NCBI GenBank assembly: GCA_003545155.1
Contig: DQCH01000017.1
Location: 1-9,622 of the forward strand
Direction of reading: 5' to 3'
Source of the DNA: Candidatus Acetothermia bacterium
GTDB lineage: Bacteria; Bipolaricaulota; Bipolaricaulia; UBA7950; UBA9294
DNA: 9,622 nucleotides
Position numbers and translations under genes: made by a program. Positions 1 to 7,945 of the stretch are shown piece after piece; position 1 is the stretch's first letter; the number at the start of each line of letters is the position of its first letter. Below the pieces are notes generated by a model that did no database searches, had not been told where the DNA came from, and was given only the letters and a program-made list of their open reading frames with translations.

Positions 1-392
1 GTTGGTAAAGGGTAGTTCACTCGCCCCTCTTTCTGTTTGACCGCCTCCCAGGTGCGGCGCATCGCCTCCATCTCCTTGGGTGCGTCACCGAAGACGTGCG
101 GGTGACGCCGGATGAGTTTCTTCACCAGAAGATCGATTACAGTATCGATGCAGAAAGTCCCCTTCTCACAAGCGATCTGGCTGTGAAGGAGGATTTGCAA
201 GAGAAGGTCGCCCAACTCATCGGCAAGTACTTGCGGATCACCGGCGTCGATGGCGGCGATCGCTTCGTGTGCCTCCTCGAGGAGATATGGTCGTAAGGAG
301 CGATGATCCTGCGCACGATCCCACGGACAGCCTTCCTCTGCTCGCAGTTGTGCTACCAGCTCAACTAGGTCATTGAACGACCTATGGCCCAT
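1..392 (-). CDS. mazG: MazG family nucleoside triphosphate pyrophosphohydrolase, 3' end outside the window
   Basis: Only the first 130 codons are present; the gene runs off the left edge. Family role: hydrolysis of (d)NTPs to NMP plus pyrophosphate, clearing aberrant or excess nucleotides from the cytoplasm. Seen here: the MazG opening GCPWDRAQDH (residues 21-30), then the metal-binding pattern EEAHE (39-43) followed by ELGD (59-62), and the conserved RRHPHVFGD stretch (95-103). These are the helices that coordinate Mg2+ in the all-alpha NTP pyrophosphatase fold. The ATG at 392-390 lies inside the last codons of the upstream parvulin gene, an 11-bp overlap in a different frame. No Shine-Dalgarno is visible before it, so translation is probably coupled to the upstream gene. 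Whether the protein has one or two MazG domains cannot be told. Identification is secure. Confidence 0.95.
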   Translation of the reverse strand, partial: MGHRSFNDLVELVAQLRAEEGCPWDRAQDHRSLRPYLLEEAHEAIAAIDAGDPQVLADELGDLLLQILLHSQIACEKGTFCIDTVIDLLVKKLIRRHPHVFGDAPKEMEAMRRTWEAVKQKEGRVNYPLP

Positions 393-3033
393 TGCTGGGA
401 GTTTGCACCGCTTCGCTTGGGGTTTGTACCTCCGTTTCTAGAGGTGTTGGAGCCGGGATCTCTCCGCCTGCTTCCGCGAACAGTTTGGCCACCTCTTCAG
501 GGCGGTAGCTCGGATCGTCGCTCATGATCTTTTCCAGCTTCTCCTTGGCCCTGTTGTCCTCCCCTTGCGCCAGATAGAGCTTCGCCAGTTCGAACGAGCC
601 GTCAAGCCCCGGCCTTGTCAACGGGTTACCCTGCCCGACCTGGGTCTGATTGACATCAATAATCTTCTCGTACAGGTCGATCATGTCCGCATCTGTGGTG
701 GCATAGGGGAGAGCCCGCTTTAAGTAGTCGATTGCAGTATCATATTCGGTTCGCCACTTGTAGGCCTCGGCGATTCCGTTGTAGGCCTCAAGGGAGTCCG
801 GCCTAGCCTCAAGGATCACGGCGTACTGCTTGATCGCCGCACTCCACATGTACTGCTCAGCATAGACCTTTGCGAGTTTGAAGCGCATCTCGATGTCATC
901 GGGAACAAGCTCCACTATCCTTTCCCCAAGTCTTTGCTTGATGGTGTTGTCAAAGGTCCGTGAGAAGGCGGTGCGGTAGTTCTCGATCGCCCCGTCGGTA
1001 TCCCCTTGTTGCAGAAGCACGTCGGCCAATCCCTCGTAGGCCTCAGCCTTATAAGGGGAGCGAAGGATGACGTTTTGGAAAGCTTTTCTCGCCTTTTCAA
1101 GGTCACCGATGGCAAGGTGGGCCTTGCCCAGCTTCACGGTGAGGTCTAGCGATCCACTGCGCGTGAGTGCCTTTTCGTATCGCTTTACTGTGGTCCCATA
1201 GTAAGCGGCGATGACTGTCGAAAGCTCATTTAGCCGTGTCTCTTCCTCCTCTGTGCGTGTGCTCTTTCCTTGAAGCTCTTCGCGTTCAGAGATAACGGAA
1301 AGCATCCGCTCGTATGCAAGGTCGCCCTGAGAAACGATCAATTTCAGGTTTTCGGGATCGATCTGTTCGATTGCTGACAGGAGGTCCTCTAACTCATCGA
1401 GCTGTCCGATGGCGAGGTAGACAGCTGCGAGCTTTGCCATCACGCCGATGTCTCCTGGGCGCAGTTCGAGCACCGCCTTATACTGGGTAATAGCTTGCTT
1501 GTAGGTCCGATTTCTCACCGCCATATCTCCAGAGGCGATATAGGCGGCGACGAAGGTCTGGTCCTTGTTGATCGCCTCTCTGAACCGCATGTCAGCGCCG
1601 AACGTATCACCGCGTTCAGCGAGGAGCTTCCCATAGAGGTAGATAGCAGTGGTACTATCTGGATCGAGCGTCAGAATGTGGTTAAGGAAATCCTCGTCTG
1701 CTTCGACATCCTCCAATGCCTCCAGATAGGCGGCCAGTGCCTTTGTCTTGTAGCTGTCGATCGACTGGGTTAACTCATTGATTCGTGCTGTCTCCTCATC
1801 GGTTGGTTCCTCTAACTCCTCCAGGGTTTGCTTCTCCTGCTTTGCGGTTAGCATCTTTGACTCGTAGATGTGGCCGATGTAATAGGGAAGGTAGGGATCC
1901 TCCGAGTATCCTTCCTCACGCAGGCGCTCGAACTCGGCTAGTCCCAGATCGGGGTCCTTCTGCTGTTTCAAGTAAGCGTTCACTATTGGGATGGCGATCT
2001 CAACCTGTGCCCGGGCGAAAACATCCGCGTACCAAGTGTTGAACTGTTCATTTTCGGCCTCGCGGATGTAGTCCTCACGGACCTGATCCTTAGCCTCGTC
2101 AAGGGATGGCGTGTGGGCTGGTTTGCGGTCGGTCAGTTGGATGATGTGGTACCCGTACTGAGTCTCAACGATTCCGCTAATCTCGCCTACTTCAAGGGCA
2201 AACGCCGCTTCCTCAAACTCTTTCACCATCTTACCGCGGGAGAACCAACCCAGGTCCCCACCCTCCTTAGCACTGGCGGTGTCAATAGAGTGCTCTTTGG
2301 CCAGCTCGGTGAAGTCCGCCCCATCATGCAATTGATCGAGGATCTCCTGAGCCGTTTCTTCGTCTGCGACCAGGATATGTGAGGCACGGATTTCCTCCGG
2401 TGTGTCGTAACGAGAGATGTTCTTCTCGAAATAGGCCTCGAGGTCTGCATCAGTTGGCGCGATTGTACCAACCACCCACTTGCGTAGCGCTTGGTTGCGC
2501 AACTGGGTGGTGATTCCATCGCGCATTGCATTCTGAAACTCCTTGAGGGTCTTTCCCTGGTTCTCTAAGTAGTTGGCAAGCTGCTCCTCGGTGATGCCAT
2601 TACTCTCAAGGAGACTATTGTATTGTTGGGCAAACGCTTCGTTACCCTGGCTTGTAGAAACCCGGATCTTGAGGCGGTTAGACTCTTGAGTGTAGAGCGC
2701 TTGCTGGATCAACCCCTGCAGCGCTTGAGATTTCATCTGAAGTTGAAACAACGCTCCATTTGCGCCGGCAAGGAGGGAACTTATGTCCTGCCCCATCTGT
2801 TGATAATACTGCTGGTACTGATTGAACAAGTTAGTCGAAGCTTGTTCCAACGCTTCACGCGTGATTCGCGTCCCGTTTACCGTAGCGGCAAATGTGTAGT
2901 CGGTCTCTCCCGTAGAGGACTTTTTGAATACCCCGGCTTGGTTGAGGCCGAGAAGTCCTACCCCTCCCACAAAAAAGGCAATGACGATAATCCAAATGAT
3001 GGTTTTCTGTTGTCGCTCGAAAAATGACTGCAT
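382..3033 (-). CDS. Membrane-anchored parvulin-type peptidyl-prolyl isomerase with C-terminal TPR solenoid (SurA/PpiD-like)
   Basis: An 883-aa protein. Residues 11-30 form one hydrophobic segment preceded by R7 and K10, which predicts an N-in anchor with the rest outside the cytoplasm; no cleavage site is obvious. Residues 45-200 resemble the helical SurA/PpiD chaperone region. Residues 215-303 are a parvulin domain: ASHIL (217-221), GGDLGWFSRG (258-267), F273, F278 and YGYHII (293-298), which include the family's active-site His and aromatic positions. Residues about 355-850 are TPR-like helix pairs, for example around 474-555, 632-690 and 717-775. The tail is Pro/Thr-rich and repeats VQTPS twice (869-880). 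SurA and PpiD are about 430 and 620 aa, so the TPR half is the main addition. Likely role: folding or holding exported proteins, with TPRs binding partners. Start: ATG at 3033, with AAGGAG 12 nt upstream and a candidate promoter at 3076-3104. It overlaps mazG by 11 bp. Confidence 0.88.
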   Translation of the reverse strand: MQSFFERQQKTIIWIIVIAFFVGGVGLLGLNQAGVFKKSSTGETDYTFAATVNGTRITREALEQASTNLFNQYQQYYQQMGQDISSLLAGANGALFQLQMKSQALQGLIQQALYTQESNRLKIRVSTSQGNEAFAQQYNSLLESNGITEEQLANYLENQGKTLKEFQNAMRDGITTQLRNQALRKWVVGTIAPTDADLEAYFEKNISRYDTPEEIRASHILVADEETAQEILDQLHDGADFTELAKEHSIDTASAKEGGDLGWFSRGKMVKEFEEAAFALEVGEISGIVETQYGYHIIQLTDRKPAHTPSLDEAKDQVREDYIREAENEQFNTWYADVFARAQVEIAIPIVNAYLKQQKDPDLGLAEFERLREEGYSEDPYLPYYIGHIYESKMLTAKQEKQTLEELEEPTDEETARINELTQSIDSYKTKALAAYLEALEDVEADEDFLNHILTLDPDSTTAIYLYGKLLAERGDTFGADMRFREAINKDQTFVAAYIASGDMAVRNRTYKQAITQYKAVLELRPGDIGVMAKLAAVYLAIGQLDELEDLLSAIEQIDPENLKLIVSQGDLAYERMLSVISEREELQGKSTRTEEEETRLNELSTVIAAYYGTTVKRYEKALTRSGSLDLTVKLGKAHLAIGDLEKARKAFQNVILRSPYKAEAYEGLADVLLQQGDTDGAIENYRTAFSRTFDNTIKQRLGERIVELVPDDIEMRFKLAKVYAEQYMWSAAIKQYAVILEARPDSLEAYNGIAEAYKWRTEYDTAIDYLKRALPYATTDADMIDLYEKIIDVNQTQVGQGNPLTRPGLDGSFELAKLYLAQGEDNRAKEKLEKIMSDDPSYRPEEVAKLFAEAGGEIPAPTPLETEVQTPSEAVQTPSNGP
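1165..1290 (-). repeat. Helical-hairpin module, copy 2 (parvulin-TPR residues 582-623)
   Basis: Second copy in the parvulin-TPR protein: E583, L587, T594, E597, R600, E603-L604, I608, Y611 and A622-L623 fall at the same spacing as in copy 1. By hand count 14 of 42 positions are identical to copy 1. This looks like an internal duplication of one TPR unit with its extended hairpin. Confidence 0.5.
1714..1839 (-). repeat. Helical-hairpin module, copy 1 (parvulin-TPR residues 399-440)
   Basis: A 42-residue charged helix-turn-helix segment inside the TPR region. Key residues are E400, L404, T411, E414, R417, E420-L421, I425, Y428 and A439-L440. It aligns without gaps to copy 2 in the same protein and to a segment of the MMPL transporter. 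The second helix runs straight into a TPR-like second helix. Confidence 0.6.
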
Positions 3034-3075
3034 TTTTGTAGGTCACTCCTTAAAAAGGGAATTGGATGTCAACGA

Positions 3076-3104
3076 ATAGTAACAGGCACAGGGATCATGG
3101 GCAA
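3076..3104 (-). promoter_or_regulatory. Candidate sigma70-type extended -10 promoter for the parvulin-TPR/mazG pair
   Basis: On the minus strand a -35-like TTGCCC (3099-3104) is followed after exactly 17 bases by TACTAT (3076-3081). The -10 is preceded by TGT, giving the extended -10 form TGnTACTAT. The predicted start of transcription is near 3069, leaving a leader of about 36 nt before the ATG at 3033 that carries the AAGGAG ribosome site. It lies in the 109-nt gap after spoVS, the widest gap between genes within the minus-strand run. The site is inferred by eye; read-through from spoVS remains possible because I see no terminator in the gap. Confidence 0.5.
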
Positions 3105-3142
3105 GGGGCGAGCCAGTTGCGGGGGTATCGCCACAGGACGAT

Positions 3143-3430
3143 TCAGAACGGCTCTACCGTCGATCCTATCATCGGATGACGTGTACGCACCGTGAAGTGA
3201 ATCGCCGTCTTCTCTTGTCCTTCGATGAGGACACTGGAAAAACTGGGCGTGAAGTAGAGATCCACGCCGCTTGCTGCGAGGTACCCGCGGGCGATGGCGA
3301 TTGCTTTCACCGCTTGATTCACCGCACGCGGACCGATGACCTGCATCTGCGTCTCACCTCTCTCACGGATTCCATTGGCGATCGCGCCTGCGGTTGCTCC
3401 GGGGTTCGATCCTGATGAGACTTTTAACAT
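3143..3430 (-). CDS. spoVS: Stage V sporulation protein S (SpoVS), Alba-like nucleic-acid-binding protein
   Basis: A 95-aa protein that matches the SpoVS family over residues 1-83: LKVSSGSNPGATAGAIANGI at 2-21, then IGPRAVNQAVKAIAIARGY at 32-50 and SGVDLYFTPSF at 54-64. B. subtilis SpoVS is about 86 aa; this one has a roughly 10-residue tail with no obvious motif. In Bacillus it affects septation and coat assembly during sporulation, but the family is common in non-sporulating bacteria, where it is thought to be a small Alba-fold regulator. It follows rny by 17 nt and has a very strong Shine-Dalgarno, GGGGAGGAG, about 9 nt before the ATG. In B. subtilis rny, ymdB and spoVS are neighbours; here ymdB is absent. 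Nothing else in the window points to sporulation. Identification is secure, function in this organism is not. Confidence 0.95.
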   Translation of the reverse strand: MLKVSSGSNPGATAGAIANGIRERGETQMQVIGPRAVNQAVKAIAIARGYLAASGVDLYFTPSFSSVLIEGQEKTAIHFTVRTRHPMIGSTVEPF

Positions 3431-3447
3431 CTTAAATTTCTCCTCCC

Positions 3448-4956
3448 CTACTTCGCGCTCTCCGTAAACTGGGTTTGTCGAATGACGTTCACCTTGATCT
3501 CTCCGGGGTAGCTTAGTTCTTCCTCGATGGCGCGAGCAATGTCGTAGGCCAGCTTCGCTGCCACCTCGTCGCTCGCCCGTTCCGGTTGTACCATCACTCG
3601 TACCTCGCGGCCGGCCTGCAAAGCGTACGCCTCATGTACAGCAGGAAACGACTGGCACAGCTCCTCCAGGTCATGTAAGCGTTGAATGTAGCGCTCGAAC
3701 GTCTCCTGGCGCGCCCCCGGCCGTGCAGCGGACAGGGTATCAGCAGCCTGGATAAGGATAGCGAGAACGCTTTTTGGTTCAATATCTTCATGGTGAGCGG
3801 CAATGGCATGGACTACCTCTGGACTCTCCCCGTAGCGGCGAGCGAGGTCGGCACCAATTAAAGCATGCGGTCCGTCTACCTCATGATCGACTGCTTTGCC
3901 AATATCGTGCAAAAGGCCAGCGCGCTTGGCGTTCCCTGCGTTGGTTCCCAGCTCGTCGGCGAGCATCTTGGCGATCAAGCTCACCTCGCGGGAGTGAGAG
4001 AGCTGGTTCTGACCGTAGCTTGTTCGGTACTTGAGACGGCCAAGAAGGGTAGCCAGTTCAGGGTGGAGATCGATTCCCAGGTCGAAAGCTGCCTTTCTTC
4101 CCTCCTCCTTAATCCGCTCTGCTAGCCGTGCTTTGGCCCGCTGCACTTTCTCCTCGATCTGAGCGGGATGGATCCGTCCATCCTCGATTAGACGTGTGAG
4201 AGCGATACGCGCCACCTCGCGCCGCAGTGGATGGAAACAAGACAGGACTACCATCTCCGGTGTATCGTCGACAAGGAGCTCCACCCCGGTCAATGCCTCA
4301 AAGGTCTTGATGTTCCGACCCTCGCGCCCGATGATCCTCCCTTTGAACTCCTCTGACGGTAGGGGAACCGAGCTCACCGTATTCTCTTCGATATACTCAG
4401 AGGCATAGCGTTGAATGGCGGTTGCAATTACGCGCGCCGCCCGCTGCTCCGCCTCCTCCTTAGCCCGGCGCTCGACCTCTTCTACCTTACGCGAGAAAAA
4501 GCGCTGCGATTCAGCTTCAACTAGCTTTAATAGGTGCTCCTGTGCATCCTGTTGGCTCCAACCAGCGACTCGCTCCAGGCGAGCCTTTCCTTCAGCGAGC
4601 AAGCGAGTCCCAACTTCCCTTAACTGCTCTAACTCCTCCTCGTCCTTGCGCAGTGAGTCCTCGATTTTTTCCAGGTAGCTTGACTTCTTGCCTAGGCGGT
4701 CTTCCCTTCGAAGGATCCTCTCTTCCATACGAGCGAACTCCTCCTCCCGCCGTTTCGAGCGCTCTTCAAGCTCCTCGCGCATTTCTTGCATTTGCTGCCG
4801 CGCCTCGAGAAGCTTCTCCTTCTTCAATTGTTCAGTCTCTTCCTGAGCTGTCCGAAGTAGCTCCTCCGCCCTCCTCTTGCGGGGGATGCTTCCCAGGAGG
4901 TAACCGAGAGCGAGCGCGGCGAGCAAGCTTACCCCAAGCCCCACATAACCGATCAT
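3448..4956 (-). CDS. rny: Ribonuclease Y
   Basis: A 502-aa protein, close to the usual 510-520. RNase Y is a membrane-tethered endoribonuclease that starts mRNA decay in many bacteria lacking RNase E. Domain order as expected: one membrane segment (3-22), a charged coiled coil rich in Glu, Arg and Lys (about 26-190), a KH RNA-binding domain with GRIIGREGRN (206-215) and DDTPE (230-234), and an HD phosphohydrolase domain with HSREV (321-325), the HD pair at H350-D351, HH at 388-389 and D406. The invariant metal ligands of the HD domain are therefore all in place. ATG at 4956 has GGGGAG 9 nt upstream. A 54-nt gap separates it from the upstream MMPL gene, with no promoter or terminator that I can support, and spoVS follows after 17 nt. 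Cotranscription with both is likely. Confidence 0.97.
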   Translation of the reverse strand: MIGYVGLGVSLLAALALGYLLGSIPRKRRAEELLRTAQEETEQLKKEKLLEARQQMQEMREELEERSKRREEEFARMEERILRREDRLGKKSSYLEKIEDSLRKDEEELEQLREVGTRLLAEGKARLERVAGWSQQDAQEHLLKLVEAESQRFFSRKVEEVERRAKEEAEQRAARVIATAIQRYASEYIEENTVSSVPLPSEEFKGRIIGREGRNIKTFEALTGVELLVDDTPEMVVLSCFHPLRREVARIALTRLIEDGRIHPAQIEEKVQRAKARLAERIKEEGRKAAFDLGIDLHPELATLLGRLKYRTSYGQNQLSHSREVSLIAKMLADELGTNAGNAKRAGLLHDIGKAVDHEVDGPHALIGADLARRYGESPEVVHAIAAHHEDIEPKSVLAILIQAADTLSAARPGARQETFERYIQRLHDLEELCQSFPAVHEAYALQAGREVRVMVQPERASDEVAAKLAYDIARAIEEELSYPGEIKVNVIRQTQFTESAK

Positions 4957-5010
4957 TCTTTGTCACTCCCCTTCTTCTGCGGGCTTAACATCGTCCATCC
5001 AGTGTTTTCA

Positions 5011-7926
5011 TTATACCCTTTTCCCTCCCTCTATGTGGAGGGCCGCCGGCAGGAAGAGAAGACTAAATGTAAGAGTGAACCCAATCCCGAGAAGAGCGGA
5101 GGACCCAAGTAGGCGCAACCCTGGTGTGCGGGCAAGGAGGAGGCTTCCGAAGACAAGCATCGTTGTCAGTGAGGTGACAATCACCGCCACTGCTGTTGTC
5201 CGGCCTCCTCGCTCGATTGCGCCTTCAGGATTGAGCGCTCGCTCTTCTTTGTAGCGGTGGAGGATGTGAATTCCATTGTCGACACCGATTCCGATCAGAA
5301 GCGGTGAGATCATGATGTTGATGAAGTTGAAATCGATCTGCAGCAGTCTCATTCCGCCGAGCATCCAGACATAGCCGAGCACGAGCGGTGTTGCTGCAAG
5401 CAGGGCGCGCATTCCGCCGTGCAAGGTGCGCCATAGGGTAAAGGTAATCAGGATAGCAGCTAAGAGCGTGGAGATCAAGAAGTCGCGTTTCATGTAACTT
5501 TCTAACTTTTCGCCCACAAGAGGCATGCCAAAGTAGTTGTCGGAGAACGAAGCGGCGAACGTATTGAACTTCTGGAGGTTCTTACCTTGTAAGAGCTGCG
5601 GACTCATCTGAGTCCGAATGATGTACTTATCATCGGGAGTGATGTACCTATTGCGGATCCCTTCGGGAAGGCCTTTAAGGATATCCCGCAAGAGGGTCTC
5701 GATCGGGGGAAGCTCTCGGATTTGCAAGAGGTTGTGATCAAGCTCGCGGAGAGCCTCCTGAAGCACGGAAATACGTGCTTGTGACTCCTCCAGTTTGAGA
5801 CGATTCAGAGCGTTCTGGGTTTCTCGTAATTGCCGTTGGATTTCGTTACTGGCAAGGGTGATCTCTGTTCTCCCGTTAAGCGCTGCCGCGTACTGAAGAA
5901 GTCCAAATTGTGTGAGTAGAGTTCGGATCTGGGCGAGCACTGAGGCACGCTCAGTCAAGCTCCGATTAAGAAGGTCAAGCTGATCAATATAGGAGGCAAT
6001 GTTGAGGCTATTTAAGACTTGTTGTTGTTCGGAAAGGTTGACCGGGAGGAGATCGCGGGCAGATTCCACCCCTTGCACAAAATCGCTTCCCTCTAAGTGT
6101 TCCACCACACGGGTCAGTTCACCCTCGGAGGAAGCGAAGAAGATAAAGTACTCTCCAATTTGCGCACTGCTTGCACCAAAGTGAGCTAAGATATCGTCTA
6201 GGACCTCTTGACTCTTTACCCGAGGGATCAAGTCTTTGCTTGAGAACTGGAAGGATGTATGTGCAGCCTGAAAGGCGACGAAGAAGGTAAGAGTAAGAAC
6301 GATGACAAAGATCACCCGCCCTTTGGCCGTTACAAATCGGAAGTATCCGGAGAGGTGCGTGGCGTAATTCACTACTCTCTCCCGTGTGTGCGCGCGGAAG
6401 ATGAAGTGAGAGAGGGTGACAAGCGCGGGGATGAGGAAGAGGGTAGCAAGGAAGGCGAGGATCACTCCCATGCTGGTAATTGCCCCCATTTCGAACAGCG
6501 CGCGCGAGCGAGCGAAGAGAAGGCCAACAAAGACGAGCGCCGTAGTCATTGCTGCAACTAATGAAGCCTCTCCTTTGCTCAGCACTGCGGTGTGAAGCGC
6601 TCGATTGAGGGAGATCCCCTTGCTTCGCTCCTCGGCATACCGAGAGATAAGATGAATTCCATAGTCGATACCTAAACCGAGGACGAGGGCGGGGAGGAAT
6701 GATGTGATGAGATTGAACCCCCCCATGGTCAATTTGGCCCACGCCATCGTCAGTATCACACTGATCAGAAGAGGGATTACGGCAATGATGCTGTAGAATA
6801 TCGAACCAAATGCAACAAAGAAGATTAGGACTACCCCTATTGAAGAAATAATCGTAGTCCGCAGCATATCGGCATTCACGACAGCGTTTGTGGAGGCAGT
6901 GAATGCATATGTCCCGGTGATCCCTACGGTTACCCCCAACCGATCTAGATCGACTTGAGCAAGGGCATCCTCCAGGTTCTTCATCACTAGTGTGCAGTAA
7001 GCAACACCACGTTGAGCAGGGTAACGCGGTTGTACAGTCATTAGGAGCCTCGTTCTATCACGTGAGAAGACGCCCTCTGGCTCGCGTGAGATCTCCTCAG
7101 CGCTAGGGGTGAAGATCTCGGCAAGGCCCCGCACTGCCTCTGTCACCGTTGGAAACGTATCGATCCCGTTGATCGTTCCGAGGATAGTGTCATTGAGGGC
7201 GATAACTCCGGCTAGTTTCGCCTCGACATCAGAGGGGTCCCCCAAGTTTCCTGAGCCCAAGCTGCCTCCTGACAGTGCCTGTCCGAATTCCTCGCTTATT
7301 TTGCGGTAAGCGTCGCTGAGATTGCCGGTTGTCGGGATGAGAGACAGTTCGCCATTGGCGATTGAGTGGCGCGCTAGAGCGACGCTTGACTCAATCTGGG
7401 CAAGCTTCTTCTCATCTAGCTGGAAGAGAAGCAGGTACTGGTCGGGTATCTCCGGTGACGGCTCGACGAGGTACGTTACTTCTATGAACTCGGGATTCTC
7501 ACGCAGAACTTTCGCGATTGCTTCCGCCGCTGCTAGAAGGCGACCTTCTCTATAGTTGTTGATCTGGTGAGTCAACTCCTTGATTCGCGCCCTCTCCTTT
7601 TGGGTTGCCTTCTCTTTCGCCTCGAGAGCTTCCAGCTCCTGTTGTGCGGCCAGCATCGTTTCGTCGGATCTGTCTTCACCTTCAAGTAGGGTAACAAGGA
7701 GGGGTACAGAGTCGCTTTGAGCAAGGTACTGCTCATTTTGCCGGTAGTCGTCGATCAGTGGATCGTTGCTGGGAAGAAGATCGAGGAACGAACTCCGAAT
7801 TGGTAGATCGGTAACATAATACGCCGCTGTACCTGTAAGAACTAAAGCGATGAAAATGACCCACCAGGCATAATAGCGGCTGATACGGAAAACTGCCCTG
7901 AGTATCCTTTCTATGATCGGTCTCAT
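5011..7926 (-). CDS. MMPL/RND superfamily transporter (HAE3-like), 12 predicted membrane segments
   Basis: A 971-aa protein with the two-fold RND layout. One helix at 20-37 precedes a long extracytoplasmic loop (38-350), then about six helices between 354 and 555, a second loop (556-812), and the last five helices between 814 and 962. Each half carries the family signature in its fourth helix: GLGIDYGIH (417-425) and GIGVDNGIH (879-887), with the conserved Asp at 421 and 883. The first loop includes a charged helical hairpin (96-137); the second has a coiled-coil-like stretch (690-735). The family exports or moves lipids and other hydrophobic compounds using the proton gradient; HpnN (hopanoids) and MmpL proteins are relatives. 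The substrate here is unknown. It starts 19 nt after nusA with no clear Shine-Dalgarno, suggesting coupled translation. Family assignment is firm; it lacks typical tripartite HAE1 features. Confidence 0.93.
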   Translation of the reverse strand: MRPIIERILRAVFRISRYYAWWVIFIALVLTGTAAYYVTDLPIRSSFLDLLPSNDPLIDDYRQNEQYLAQSDSVPLLVTLLEGEDRSDETMLAAQQELEALEAKEKATQKERARIKELTHQINNYREGRLLAAAEAIAKVLRENPEFIEVTYLVEPSPEIPDQYLLLFQLDEKKLAQIESSVALARHSIANGELSLIPTTGNLSDAYRKISEEFGQALSGGSLGSGNLGDPSDVEAKLAGVIALNDTILGTINGIDTFPTVTEAVRGLAEIFTPSAEEISREPEGVFSRDRTRLLMTVQPRYPAQRGVAYCTLVMKNLEDALAQVDLDRLGVTVGITGTYAFTASTNAVVNADMLRTTIISSIGVVLIFFVAFGSIFYSIIAVIPLLISVILTMAWAKLTMGGFNLITSFLPALVLGLGIDYGIHLISRYAEERSKGISLNRALHTAVLSKGEASLVAAMTTALVFVGLLFARSRALFEMGAITSMGVILAFLATLFLIPALVTLSHFIFRAHTRERVVNYATHLSGYFRFVTAKGRVIFVIVLTLTFFVAFQAAHTSFQFSSKDLIPRVKSQEVLDDILAHFGASSAQIGEYFIFFASSEGELTRVVEHLEGSDFVQGVESARDLLPVNLSEQQQVLNSLNIASYIDQLDLLNRSLTERASVLAQIRTLLTQFGLLQYAAALNGRTEITLASNEIQRQLRETQNALNRLKLEESQARISVLQEALRELDHNLLQIRELPPIETLLRDILKGLPEGIRNRYITPDDKYIIRTQMSPQLLQGKNLQKFNTFAASFSDNYFGMPLVGEKLESYMKRDFLISTLLAAILITFTLWRTLHGGMRALLAATPLVLGYVWMLGGMRLLQIDFNFINIMISPLLIGIGVDNGIHILHRYKEERALNPEGAIERGGRTTAVAVIVTSLTTMLVFGSLLLARTPGLRLLGSSALLGIGFTLTFSLLFLPAALHIEGGKRV
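7516..7641 (-). repeat. Helical-hairpin module, copy 3 (MMPL transporter residues 96-137)
   Basis: The first extracytoplasmic loop of the transporter carries E97, L101, T108, E111, R114, E117-L118, I122, Y125 and A136-I137 at the same spacing as the parvulin-TPR copies. By hand count 19 of 42 positions match copy 1, including ARI-x-ELT. The DNA is also alike there: both copies read CGAATCAA followed by GAGTT. Confidence 0.5.
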
Positions 7927-7945
7927 CGTTGGCGCCCGTGACCGG

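Noticed and set aside
2623..3027. 134-codon plus-strand open frame opposite the parvulin-TPR gene
   Set aside because: Antisense to the N-terminal domain of a well-supported gene, with no recognisable motif.
3067..3072. Consensus -35 TTGACA on the minus strand before the parvulin-TPR gene
   Set aside because: No -10-like hexamer stands 16-18 bases downstream; the ribosome site lies there instead. The TTGCCC/TACTAT pair fits better.
3107..3132. GGCGA/TCGCC inverted repeat after spoVS as a terminator
   Set aside because: Only five base pairs around a 16-base loop and no T-tract on either strand.
6119..6742. 207-codon minus-strand open frame within the MMPL gene
   Set aside because: Same strand but shifted frame inside an intact, recognisable membrane protein; the composition is that of a frame shadow.
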